DNA of 64,000 nt from Pseudoramibacter alactolyticus. Its GTDB lineage: Bacteria; Bacillota; Clostridia; Eubacteriales; Eubacteriaceae. The notes beneath the pieces are model-generated. The model saw only the letters and a program-made list of their open reading frames with translations, searched no databases and had not been told where the DNA came from. Within the stretch, counting starts at the first letter, position 1; each line of letters opens with the position of its first letter. The stretch lies in assembly GCF_050908235.1 (NCBI RefSeq), contig NZ_CP194340.1; one strand, given 5' to 3'. Of the stretch, positions 17,690 to 25,734 are shown in pieces. The position numbers were made by a program, and so were the translations under genes.

Positions 17690-18400
17690 TTATTTGCTCC
17701 TTTTCCGATGCGAAGTCAGTACCTTTTTCCCCAATACGGTAAAGGAAAGGGCGTCCTCTTCGGGACAGGCTTCAATGCATTTCATACAGTAGATGCAGTC
17801 AGAATGCGTGACATCCTTTTTTTCGCGTTCCAGATAAATCGATTCAATATCCATTGGGCAGCACTCCAGACAGGCTCTGTAATGTGTACAGACCTGGGGA
17901 GCTTTCCGGATCCTGCTGAAACTCCCCCGATTAAAAATGCCTCTGAGAGCACCCAAGGGACAAATCTTACAGAAGAATCGTTCCTGTACAAAACACAAAC
18001 CGATAAAAACTCCAGTCAAAATCAACCACCAAACGGAGGTCCGGACATTTGTAAACAACTGATCCGGACGAATATAAATCGAGGGGCGAAGTCCCCAAAA
18101 TACGACAGAAAACAAAAATCCGGCAAATACAATCCATTTCAGGCCACGAACCAGAAGCTGAACCATCTTGGAGTTATGCACAGAAGGGATTCTTGTGTTC
18201 TTTCTCAGGAAGGACAAAATCTCCTGATAAAATCCTAACGGACAAACGTAGCCGCACCATAATCTTCCGAATAATAATGCACTTAAAAGACTGATCAAAA
18301 GAACAATCAGCCGGTACTTTGCTCCCAGAAAAATAAACAGCAGATAAGCTAACAGAAGCATACTAAATCTGAAAATCGTAATTTTTGTTCTTTTCATCAT
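17690..18400 (-). CDS. NapH/CcoG-like membrane polyferredoxin
   Basis: 236 residues. Four hydrophobic helices (about 8-25, 29-45, 84-103, 122-140) with Cys motifs on the cytosolic side: GRLWCGYVCPLG (about 46-57) and FFCKICPLGALRG (about 141-153), the NapH-type CxxxCP pairs. Two ferredoxin motifs follow: CTHYRACLECCP (about 170) and CIYCMKCIEACP (about 202), each for a [4Fe-4S] cluster. It probably carries electrons between the membrane and the soluble activase. It overlaps the next upstream gene by 4 bases and abuts protein A, so stoichiometric expression is likely. Confidence 0.85.
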   Translation of the reverse strand: MMKRTKITIFRFSMLLLAYLLFIFLGAKYRLIVLLISLLSALLFGRLWCGYVCPLGFYQEILSFLRKNTRIPSVHNSKMVQLLVRGLKWIVFAGFLFSVVFWGLRPSIYIRPDQLFTNVRTSVWWLILTGVFIGLCFVQERFFCKICPLGALRGIFNRGSFSRIRKAPQVCTHYRACLECCPMDIESIYLEREKKDVTHSDCIYCMKCIEACPEEDALSFTVLGKKVLTSHRKRSK

Positions 18401-18720
18401 GAACGCCCCTTCTGATGTAAAACAGGGAGGACCGGAATTTTTTTCTGATTTTTTTTGTGATTAAGCAGCAGTGAAACGCAAACACTTACCGCGATCAAAA
18501 CCATGAAGAGCAGATGCACTAAGATTTGCGCCATTCCGGCAGCAATCGGCTTTTGTGCCTGTTGCTGGCCTGATGCAAGAGGCTGTAACAGCCCAATTCG
18601 TGCTGCGGTCACCGCCAAAAATCCCCCTATGGCATTTGGCATCAGCTGCATGATGGATGGATGCGCGTTTCTGATTTTTTTAATCCTTGAATAAAATTTT
18701 GTCGATACAAACCGTTTCAA
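18397..18720 (-). CDS. Small two-helix membrane protein of the reductive operon
   Basis: 107 residues. Basic N-terminus (STKFYSRIKKIRN), a hydrophobic segment at about 30-46 (AIGGFLAVTAARIGLLQPL), a Gln-rich linker and a long helix at about 63-86, then a Lys/Pro tail. It overlaps both neighbours by 4 bases. No family recognised. Position between a dehydratase-like gene and the membrane polyferredoxin suggests a small subunit that anchors or helps assemble the membrane complex. Confidence 0.6.
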   Translation of the reverse strand: MKRFVSTKFYSRIKKIRNAHPSIMQLMPNAIGGFLAVTAARIGLLQPLASGQQQAQKPIAAGMAQILVHLLFMVLIAVSVCVSLLLNHKKNQKKIPVLPVLHQKGRS

Positions 18721-19892
18721 GAGAGTTCTCCTTTCAATATTGATCGTTTATGAGACGGATCACTTTTCAATAATTCTGAGAAAGCCTCTAGGCGAATGCG
18801 AATCTGTTCAGCATCGGCATTGGTATAGTCCGTTTCTATGCAAACAAAGGGTGTCCCCGTTTTTATTGCTGCTTTTTCAAGACGTTCCGCCTCATACGCG
18901 TAATTCAGCTGTCCCTTTAAAACGTGATAAATCACGCCTTGATAGCGGTCCAAAGAGCAGTCATCGTCTATAATTTGTATGGCGGGATCCGATTTTGCTT
19001 TTTTATAATGAATTTCCTGTATTGTCTTTAACACAGCAGGAACAGACATCGTGCCTTGAAAGGCTGAAGAATAATCCGGAGGAATCCTTACACCGCATCT
19101 GTTTTCATAATGAGTCATTCCAAGGTCGCTGAGAATTTTGGGAAGTTTTATATTCGGGAAATAAATCGGCGACCCTATTAACAAAAGTTTATTTTCTTCT
19201 ACCTGTTTTTGGGGATGCGCCTTTATGAAATGCTGAACCTGCATCATCCATTCATCTTTGTCGTCTGCCATGTAGTAGGTCTGGCAGATATAATCCACCG
19301 CTGTCTGCGGAACAGACAAAGATGAAACCGCGTCTAAAAGTTTATGAGCAGCTGTGATCCTTCGGGCCGCATCCCTTAAAGAGACCCGGGTGATTTTATG
19401 CCCGGTGACAGGCTCAAGCTGTTTGAGAAAACGGTTGTGATGGTATCGGCAGGTATCTGTCAAATCGGATGCAAGCGCCGGTCCTTCCTCCAGCATAATA
19501 ACCGGAAAGCCATGCGATTTTAGGAACTGGCTTGCTTTACGCGCATCCATACAGGCATCGGACAGCGCCACGGCACCGAAATCCGATGTTTTGATGCTTC
19601 CCTTTGTCAAATAACTTACAGCCGATCTTATGGCCGGGTCACATATTTGTGGAAAGTTTTTCTCTGCATATTCCGAAGTCGCATAAAGGCTTTCCGGTAT
19701 ATACACCGGATCGGAACCGGCAGCGCGAAGATAAATTTCCGGAATATCCGTTCCCAAAACGGCAATCCGTGGTATTGCCGAAGCAATTCGCGGGGGAATA
19801 TCCCTGTTCTGCAACGAAAGAAAATAATCCGGAACGATTGTTGACAGAAAGTTCTTTGTCTCCTCTGCAAAATTCATTTGTCTCGTTTTCAT
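18717..19892 (-). CDS. 2-hydroxyacyl-CoA dehydratase / double-cubane cluster family protein B
   Basis: 391 residues, first gene of the operon. Same superfamily as protein A, best seen in GSPIYFPNIKLPKILSDLG, YQGVIYHVLKGQLNYAYEAE and the ETDYTNADAEQIRIRLEAF end. It has fewer cysteines than protein A: the DETC and CDGK motifs are replaced by NRCGVRI and ALSDACMD, and the RGC near residue 350 by KGQ. It may therefore be a divergent, possibly cluster-poor partner of protein A in a heterodimer. The start ATG at 19892 has AAAGGAG upstream and follows a -10 TATAAT. Confidence 0.75.
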   Translation of the reverse strand: MKTRQMNFAEETKNFLSTIVPDYFLSLQNRDIPPRIASAIPRIAVLGTDIPEIYLRAAGSDPVYIPESLYATSEYAEKNFPQICDPAIRSAVSYLTKGSIKTSDFGAVALSDACMDARKASQFLKSHGFPVIMLEEGPALASDLTDTCRYHHNRFLKQLEPVTGHKITRVSLRDAARRITAAHKLLDAVSSLSVPQTAVDYICQTYYMADDKDEWMMQVQHFIKAHPQKQVEENKLLLIGSPIYFPNIKLPKILSDLGMTHYENRCGVRIPPDYSSAFQGTMSVPAVLKTIQEIHYKKAKSDPAIQIIDDDCSLDRYQGVIYHVLKGQLNYAYEAERLEKAAIKTGTPFVCIETDYTNADAEQIRIRLEAFSELLKSDPSHKRSILKGELS

Positions 19893-19924
19893 GCAAATAC
19901 TCCTTTATTTTTGATGCTTTTTGC

Positions 19925-19966
19925 ATTATACTGTCCTCTGTCCGCAGGAAGTGTTACTATGGTAAC
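19925..19966 (-). promoter_or_regulatory. Promoter of the reductive operon with a Crp/Fnr-type operator at -41.5
   Basis: On the minus strand, TATAAT sits at 19930-19925 with no good -35 hexamer (CACTTC). The inverted repeat GTTAC-TATG-GTAAC covers 19953-19966. With +1 at 19918 its centre lies at -41.5, the standard class II activator position for CRP/FNR proteins. N4 spacing fits the FNR-like branch. The divergent Crp/Fnr gene at 19990 is the obvious candidate regulator. Binding and effector are inferred. Confidence 0.6.
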
Positions 19967-19989
19967 TAATTGTAAATTGGTATTTGCAA

Positions 19990-20676
19990 ATGAAGAATAA
20001 TTTTTTTCAAATTTTAAAAAAGACCGCTCTGTTTTATGGACTTTCAGATGAGAAATTAGAAGAATACTTTCAAAATGGGCTGTATCGGACCGTAAGATAC
20101 AGCAAAGGAGCAATCATCTACTGGCAGGATGAGTTGTGCAAAAGTTTAGATGTTGTTTTGGAAGGGTCTGCCTCAGCTCAGAAAATTGACAATGAGGGAA
20201 ATGTGTTAATCGTTAATCAGTTCACTGCAGGGGATACCCTGGGTGAAAACTTATTGTTCTCGCAGAATGGACACTTTCCGATGATGATCGTTGCCGATAC
20301 GGAAGTCGAATTTTTCAAGTTAAAAAAGGAAACGATTCTAAGCATTGGTCAGAAAGACCGGGAATTTCTTTCCCGGCTGCTGACGTCCATATCCGACAAA
20401 ACACTTGTCCTTGCCGGTAAAATTAATGTTTTATCCCGTAAAGCGCTTCGGCAAAAGATCGCAGACTATTTGATTTATGAATATAACATGCAGAACAATC
20501 TGGAAATTCTGCTTCATTTTTCAAAAAAAGAATTAGCAGAGCGGCTGGGCGTACGGCGGACTTCTCTTTCCAGAGAATTATGTAAAATGAAAGCGGACGG
20601 ACTGATTGCATACAATGCAAAATGGATTCGCATCTGCAAGCTTGCCAAGTTAATCGAAATCAGTGAATCTATATAA
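19990..20676 (+). CDS. Crp/Fnr-family transcriptional regulator
   Basis: 228 residues from ATG 19990 (a TTG at 19984 is also open). Residues about 10-125 form the cNMP-binding-like beta barrel (ivNQFTAGDTLGENLLF), a long dimer helix follows at 125-150, and residues about 165-215 are the winged helix (LLHFSKKELAERLGV, RRTSLSREL as recognition helix). It lacks the N-terminal Cys cluster of FNR and the clear cAMP residues of CRP, so the signal is unknown. The layout, divergent from the dehydratase/activase operon with an operator between, points to control of that operon. Confidence 0.85.
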   Translation: MKNNFFQILKKTALFYGLSDEKLEEYFQNGLYRTVRYSKGAIIYWQDELCKSLDVVLEGSASAQKIDNEGNVLIVNQFTAGDTLGENLLFSQNGHFPMMIVADTEVEFFKLKKETILSIGQKDREFLSRLLTSISDKTLVLAGKINVLSRKALRQKIADYLIYEYNMQNNLEILLHFSKKELAERLGVRRTSLSRELCKMKADGLIAYNAKWIRICKLAKLIEISESI

Positions 20677-21101
20677 TCTCTGAAATATAATATTTTTTCG
20701 ATCCTTTCCTGTAAAATTGCATAAATTACAAGTTTAACGTTCAAGAATGGCAAGAGCCTTGATGAGATCATGAACTTGTTTGGTATAACGAAAGACGGAT
20801 CAAGGTGTCACTCGGGAACATGAGCCCTATGGCGTACAGACGAAGTCTTGGATTTGCTGCTTAGGCAGTTCAAGAAAAAGTCCGCATCCCCTTCCTGGCG
20901 GAATAGGGGCGAAATGCTCCAATTTTTATTTTAGTTGAATATTATAAATCAACGGTATTGTAAAAAAGGATGAGGAAATATCATGGAAACATTGAAACTG
21001 GTAAGCAGTGAGTTTCAGGGGAAAACAACCCAGCCTTTCTTATTCTTGGTTCTTAACTTTTTATATCTGGCATAATAGCAACCTGGAAATTTCAAAAAAG
21101 G
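20677..21101 (+). other. Gene-poor stretch with a short ORF
   Basis: 425 bases with no recognisable complete gene. A 30-codon ORF at 20983-21075 (METLKLVSSEFQGKTTQ ... FLYLA) resembles the first residues of phage antirepressor-type proteins but breaks off into hydrophobic codons. Text around 20760-20930 looks like decayed coding sequence that I cannot assign. Confidence 0.35.
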
Positions 21102-21305
21102 ATGTATGGGTCAACGGTCGTGAGAGGAACAACATGGATACTCTGTCCGACATGTGAAGGCAGAACGCGAGTAAAAGTCAGGGATGATGCAGAACTAAAA
21201 CGGGTTCCGCTATTTTGCCCAAAATGCAAGAAAGAAACAGTGATTGACTTGAAACAAGGAAATATCACCATCATCAAAGAGCCGGACGCAAAGACGAAGA
21301 GCTGA
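21102..21305 (+). CDS. Cysteine-rich KTR-domain protein
   Basis: 67 residues in the open frame. WILCPTCEGRTRVKVRDD and LFCPKCKKETVIDLKQ form two CxxC knuckles of a small zinc ribbon, and the end reads IIKEPDAKTKS. This is the KTR protein often found beside resistance genes and recombinases on Firmicute mobile elements; its role is unknown. The start is unsure: ATG 21102 has a poorly spaced AAAAAGG, and GTG 21120 or a later codon would give a length closer to the family (about 55-60). A terminator follows. Confidence 0.75.
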   Translation: MYGSTVVRGTTWILCPTCEGRTRVKVRDDAELKRVPLFCPKCKKETVIDLKQGNITIIKEPDAKTKS

Positions 21306-21347
21306 TGATCGACAGTCGAAAGACTGTGGTCACCGGCTCTTTTTCAT
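21294..21347 (+). terminator. Terminator of the KTR gene
   Basis: Outer stem agagc / ggctct and inner stem acagtc-GAAA-gactgt, with TTTTT directly after the second arm. Confidence 0.7.
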
Positions 21348-21397
21348 CATAAGGAGCAATTTTGTATATAGACAAAAATCGAAGAAGAAAAACAGCT

Positions 21398-21575
21398 TTA
21401 TGGCTGCTTTTCAGGGGCGGTATGGATGAGGGCTATAGTTGCCTTGATTATTTCCAAGGCTCTGTCGCTACACTTGTAAAGCATGTGAATGATCCGGTCG
21501 ATCTCCCGGCTTTTCAATATGAGTCCCGATGATTCAGGTAAAGCATGTACGAACAGTTCACCTCCGTCTATAATT
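21398..21575 (-). CDS. Short ORF, possible tail of a small regulator
   Basis: An open minus-strand frame of about 58 codons ends at TAA 21398-21400. The readable part is KSREIDRIIHMLYKCSDRALEIIKATIALI, a helical pattern like the C-terminal helices of small XRE-associated proteins on mobile elements. No ATG start is present in frame, so it is probably a truncated gene. Between it and the CPBP locus (21576-21934) I see only a hairpin. Confidence 0.35.
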
Positions 21576-21809
21576 TATCTGGAATAGTTCATGCTGATAA
21601 AGGCATGTGAGTTCATAAAGTTATGAACAGATGAGCAGCCGCTCCGCCAATAAAGGCAGGGGAGGTGCAAAATGGATAACGATAGAAGAAAGTTATGATT
21701 AAATTTCTGCTTATTGCGTTGCCCTCCGAGAAAGGCATAATCCTTTCGCAAAGGGATTTTTTATTAGGGCGCTCCATTGCAGTTTTTCCCAGCGGAAAAC
21801 GGAACTTTG

Positions 21810-21838
21810 ACCGCCTGCTGTGCGGGCGGTTTTGATTT
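21810..21838 (+). terminator. Short GC-rich terminator
   Basis: Stem accgcc / ggcggt with a 9-base loop followed by TTTGATTT. It could close whatever was once transcribed rightward here. Confidence 0.5.
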
Positions 21839-21934
21839 ATACAATCGCGTTTATCAAGGCCAATACCCATAGATGTACCGAATCGAAAAGGAATCCATAT
21901 TCATTATGCCCGCCAAGGCTGCGGCGCAGCGGTT

Positions 21935-22923
21935 TTACTTAATCAAAATACTGTCTGAATTTTTCAGTTCTACACCGATTTCATTTTTATCGCACTGCGC
22001 TGCCCAGATGTTGGTGGCGCCCGCGCCATTTTTTTTAATCAAATACAAAAACGCCGCAATGGCGGCCACCTGTACCAGAATGGCCATCACAGAGCCTTCG
22101 ATTCCGAAATCTGTGGTATAAGCAAAGCCGTTTCGGGCTGAAGCCATATCCAGTTTAAAGATCGCATAAGGCATGACTCTTCCGCTGTTGGGCAGCCCGA
22201 GGACAATGTTCTGGAGGTAATTCCACGCCGTATGGGCCGCCATGGCCATCCAGATGCTGTCGCTGCAGTAAACCATGAGGGAAAACAGAAGTCCGCAAAC
22301 CACGGTATCCATGAAAGACAACAGGGTCACCCCGGGATTCAGGAGATGAAAGGCTGCAAATAAGACGGCATTTCCAACGATTGCGATCATCGGCTTTTGA
22401 TACAGATAGCCTCGGCAGATCAGTTCCTCCGCTGACGATTGAACGAATACACATACAAAAAGAATCGGTGCATAGACCACGTTGAATGAATCATAACGGA
22501 GAACAATATCCCCGCGCAGCTATGCCACAAGTGCGCAGGATCCGTTGAGGACTGCACCGAGGACCAATCCGATCATCAGATTTTTGTAATGATTTCCGGT
22601 CGATTTTTTATTGACGGCGCCCCAGATCGGTTTGTTCGCTTTGCGCCTGAACCACAAAAGTGCAAAAAGCCATATGCCGATAGAGGTCAGATACGCCTGC
22701 CCGGTTATGATCCAATCGGGAATAAGCCCCATCAAACCTGTGATGATTTCCCGCGCACCGCCCGTCATCGCAGCGATCTTGTCCCCCTATGCCAGCCCGG
22801 CATAAATGCCCAAAGGTATTCCCGTAATCAACATGCCGATCAGACCGCCAACGGTCGCCAAGAAGAAACTGCCGATCGAGTATCCGAACCAGCTGTCCGT
22901 TATTTTTTCAATACGCTTTTCAT
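21935..22923 (-). pseudogene. CPBP intramembrane metalloprotease with two in-frame TAG codons and a 5' frameshift
   Basis: One frame runs from about 22917 to 21935 and encodes a complete CPBP (Abi/CAAX-like) membrane protein. The active-site motifs are intact: SSAEELICRGYLY (EExxxR), LFAAFHLLNPG and HTAWNYLQN. TAG codons interrupt it at 22789-22787 (GLA-stop-GDKIAAM) and 22522-22520 (ALVA-stop-LRGDIVL). The natural start ATG 22923, preceded by TAGGAGAAG, is one base out of frame; one more A in the AAAA run would restore it. CPBP proteases process prenylated or peptide substrates in the membrane. A pseudogene is likelier than recoding. Confidence 0.75.
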
Positions 22924-23046
22924 CAATCTTCTCCTAATTCATTCATGTAGATTCTTGGAGCGATCCACGGCCATCCCTTTCAGCAGCGGCCAGCACCGAT
23001 TTAATCGCAAAAGCTGAGGCGGCATATAAGACACACGCTCAAGGGA

Positions 23047-23091
23047 ACTGCAAAGAAATGATATTTCATTTCTTCGCAGTCCTTTTTGAGA
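23047..23091 (+). terminator. Long hairpin downstream of the MerR gene
   Basis: Stem actgcaaagaaatga / tcatttcttcgcagt with one mismatch and a CCTTTTT tail on the plus strand. It sits between the convergent-facing end of the MerR gene and the CPBP locus. Confidence 0.6.
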
Positions 23092-23101
23092 ATAATAATT
23101 T

Positions 23102-23836
23102 TTACTTTTCGTTTACATACTTTTGAATGGCATCACATACATACTGAGCCGTTCCTTCCCCGAATTTGTCTAAATTGCTTTTGAATTCTTCATTTTTTAC
23201 ATAGCCATACCCGATGCCCGAAAAGACATCCATTGGACAATCAAAAGCGTATCTGCAAAGATGCTTGTGTAAATTTTTTGCTAATCCTATATTTTCGTGA
23301 GATGTGGCATTCAGCCCGTTCGACATATTTTCAGAAAAGGCAAAGAATATTTTATTAAAGCCATCCGTGAGTTCTTGTTCTCTTCCTTTTTGCTTTTCGA
23401 TAGCTTTTTCAATGACTTCCTTTCCATACAAATCGATTGCAGCTTGTTTATATTTTTGATTATCCTGGTATGTGAATCCGTTGAATTTTTCTTCCATTGG
23501 CATAACCATTCTCCTTTCTTGGGATTCAATCGTCTTTTCCAATGTATCTATAAGTGTTAGGAGTCGTTGCTTTTCTGCTTGCATTAAAATCAGCTGTTTT
23601 TTTAAATGAGTCAGTAATGCATTTTCATCCTGCTGCAGCAGTTCTTTGATCTGCTTCAAGGTAAATCTCAAATATTTATAGAACAGTATCATCTGCAAAA
23701 GAGACATGTCATCCTCAGAATAATACCGATACCCATTTTCGTTTTTTCGGGGAGACAACAAACCAATCTCATCATAATGATGTAAAGTGCGCACCGATAC
23801 ACCACTGATTTCACTGACTTTTTTAATTAAATACAT
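23102..23836 (-). CDS. MerR-family regulator with TipAS antibiotic-sensing domain
   Basis: 244 residues. The N-terminal winged helix (VSEISGVSVRTLHHYDEIGLLSP, residues 7-29, then ENGYRYYSEDD) is the MerR DNA-binding domain; a dimer helix spans about 75-110. Residues about 115-240 match the TipAS globin-like domain (YGKEVIEKAIEKQK ... ENIGLAKNLHKHLCRYAFDCP ... GYGYVKNEEFKSNLDKFGEGTAQYV) that binds thiopeptide or other drugs. Such proteins activate promoters with overlong spacers, usually including their own; one is visible right upstream. AGGAGG precedes the ATG. Likely an autoregulated drug sensor. Confidence 0.92.
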   Translation of the reverse strand: MYLIKKVSEISGVSVRTLHHYDEIGLLSPRKNENGYRYYSEDDMSLLQMILFYKYLRFTLKQIKELLQQDENALLTHLKKQLILMQAEKQRLLTLIDTLEKTIESQERRMVMPMEEKFNGFTYQDNQKYKQAAIDLYGKEVIEKAIEKQKGREQELTDGFNKIFFAFSENMSNGLNATSHENIGLAKNLHKHLCRYAFDCPMDVFSGIGYGYVKNEEFKSNLDKFGEGTAQYVCDAIQKYVNEK

Positions 23837-23859
23837 TCAAGCACCTCCTGACGAATATG

Positions 23860-23890
23860 AGCATAAACTATCACGTTATGTCATAGTCAA
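23860..23890 (-). promoter_or_regulatory. MerR-type promoter with 19-bp spacer and operator dyad
   Basis: Minus-strand -35 TTGACT (23890-23885) and -10 TATGCT (23865-23860) are 19 bases apart, the hallmark of MerR-activated promoters. The dyad ACTATGAC-ataac-GTGATAGT (15 of 16 arm bases pair) lies between the boxes. It would make the MerR/TipAS gene self-activating. Confidence 0.7.
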
Positions 23891-24285
23891 TACATTTTTA
23901 AAAAGTTTTTCGCAAAAGCTTTGTTTTAAAGATTTGAATAAGAAAAAATCTCGAAAAAATTTCAAAACAATCCTGCCGAAAGGGTACTAAACATGTCCTG
24001 TGCAAATGCTGTAATTATAAAGAGAAAATGCCGCTTGGCATGCTGCAGATATGCTTCGGCGGATAGCGGCTCACGAAACAAAGGCGAGGATACCTGCCGG
24101 ACGGACTGAAAGGCAGGATTGATTGAAGAGGAGAGCTGATAAAAAACAGCAGCCATGCCGTATCAGCATGGCCACCGTCAAATCGTGCAGGGTATTTACA
24201 AATCTTTCAGTTTCGACTTTTCTGTTTCTGTCATACCATTACGCCCTTTTCGCTTGAAAAACCAATCTTCGATTTCGCAAAATGC
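23891..24285. other. Region without a recognisable gene
   Basis: About 395 bases between the MerR promoter and the small membrane gene. No ORF here has a credible start or family match, and I see no strong terminator. Confidence 0.4.
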
Positions 24286-24468
24286 TCAGGCCAGGAGCAT
24301 AAACAGGAGAGGTGCAGCAATCAGATGAATTCCGATTGCCGTGCCTAAAGGGATGCCAATCACAAAGGCCACAATGATGGGAATGAATTTATTTACAGAG
24401 GTCTTGCGGATGACAAGCCACTCTGCCCAGAACAATGCCGCGGAAATCAATAAAATAATAAACTTCAT
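24286..24468 (-). CDS. Small membrane protein paired with the DUF2089 gene
   Basis: 60 residues with two hydrophobic helices (about 3-19 and 27-58), separated by RKTSVNK. Its ATG overlaps the stop of the upstream gene (ATGA), so the two are translationally coupled. No family recognised. Confidence 0.65.
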   Translation of the reverse strand: MKFIILLISAALFWAEWLVIRKTSVNKFIPIIVAFVIGIPLGTAIGIHLIAAPLLFMLLA

Positions 24469-24794
24469 AATCCTTGCCTTCTTCCTGTTTTTTTATAGGA
24501 GGAAATCAGTTTCTTGGCCGCTTCATAGGACATTTCACCCTCTAGAGCCATGTCCTTGATTAAGCTGACAAACCGGTCTTCCCCCGATCTCACACCGGCA
24601 ACCTTTTGAATCAGCCGGTCTATCCGCAGTCGGATCGTAGGATAGGAAACCTCATAGTGCTGTGCCATACTTTTTAACGATCCGGAACACAGGATAAACT
24701 GCCGCACAAATTCAAAGTCTTCTTCATCAAGCTCGTTGAGCCAAACAGGGAAATCATCACTTGTCACATCCATGGCCTCTTTTCTGTTTACCAT
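24465..24794 (-). CDS. DUF2089-family putative DNA-binding protein
   Basis: 109 residues. DFPVWLNELDEEDFEFVRQFILCSGSLKSMA, then EVSYPTIRLRIDRLIQK, form the helix-turn-helix-like core of DUF2089 proteins, and the C-terminus (EMSYEAAKKLISSYKK) is the usual last helix. The family's N-terminal zinc ribbon is absent here. Probably a transcription regulator of the linked small membrane gene. Start could be ATG 24794 or the Met at residue 8. Confidence 0.75.
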   Translation of the reverse strand: MVNRKEAMDVTSDDFPVWLNELDEEDFEFVRQFILCSGSLKSMAQHYEVSYPTIRLRIDRLIQKVAGVRSGEDRFVSLIKDMALEGEMSYEAAKKLISSYKKTGRRQGL

Positions 24795-24979
24795 AATTAT
24801 TATCTGCTTTTATTATAGACTTCAATATAAATATTATTGAATATATTATTATGGAGAGACTAAATAAAATTACTCACACCATAAAAAGACCGCAGACTTC
24901 AGGAAAGATATAGATAAAATTTTGTTTATAGGAGCGTATATCGCTGGGCGAAAAACCGGATTTGAATAAAGGATCGAAC

Positions 24980-25225
24980 GCAGAGACTTTTAAAAGTTTT
25001 ACCCATCTTCTTTTAATGTTGCATTTCAGCAACGGCTGAAATTGGAAGAAAAGAAAAAAGGCAATCAACGATAGACAGGCAGTTTGAATATAATGCTTAT
25101 ATTCGTGATTTTTTTGAAGATATCAAAGAAAAAGCTTGAAAGCAATCATTAATATTGGCAATATAAAAAGAACCTGGCATCATCGTTATGGGCAGTCAGA
25201 CCTTGTTGCCCTGAAGAGATAAATG
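24980..25225 (+). pseudogene. DUF6434/SAP-domain protein remnant, several frameshifts
   Basis: Pieces of one protein appear in successive frames: SSFNVAFQQRLKLEEKKKG (about 25010-25065), then STIDRQFEYNAYIRDFFED (about 25065-25130), then AIINIGNIKRTWHHRYGQSDLVAL (about 25140-25215). The order and the YNxYIRDFF block match the C-terminal half of DUF6434 proteins. At least two shifts separate the pieces and no start remains. The flanks 24795-24979 and 25226-25343 hold nothing that I can identify. Confidence 0.5.
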
Positions 25226-25343
25226 CCGTAACGGCCGGCATCCCAGTGCCCGGATAACTTCGATGCAGAGAAAAAGACAGGTGAGGCTGTTTCGGTTTGA
25301 GCGGCGGATGAAATAAGCGAATGTGAATTTGGAAAAAAGAAAA

Positions 25344-25626
25344 ATGAATGACTTAGAAGAAAAAATATATCAAGATATTCAATCAGAAATTGATAAGTAT
25401 TATGATCAAGAAGGAATAAAATATACTGACAAAGAAAAAGCAGAAGATCGTATAATAAATTTTTTCATATCTATATAGACGAATTACTGTAATTAAAAGA
25501 AAAGTATATTATTCTAAAGATACATATTTGGGTTTTAGGTTTGATTGTAATGCCAAAGGTGTTTTATTGGGATTAATTTCATTCAAGACAAAAACGGGAG
25601 AGGTAAAGTTTTACAATATTTTTTAA
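25344..25626 (+). pseudogene. AT-rich hypothetical gene with a frameshift
   Basis: ATG 25344 opens a 44-codon frame rich in Glu, Lys and Tyr (MNDLEEKIYQDIQSEIDKYY ... DRIINFFIS) ending at TAG 25478. The next frame continues without a break as YRRITVIKRKVYYSKDTYLGFRF ... GLISFKTKTGEV to TAA 25626. Joined they give about 94 residues. No family recognised. The low GC differs from the following lipoprotein gene. A one-base indel near 25455-25475 accounts for the split. Confidence 0.45.
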
Positions 25627-25734
25627 TGAATAATTTAATAACATGGGAACAATATGGATATCTTTATATAAATCCCCGTTTATCGGGATGACGGCGGTAT
25701 GGAGCTGCAGCGATTGAAAGGCTGGTGGAGGAAA

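Noticed and set aside
21935..22923. Programmed TAG readthrough (pyrrolysine-like) in the CPBP gene
   Set aside because: A frameshift at the start is present as well, and several clearly terminating genes here use TAG, so decay is the simpler reading.
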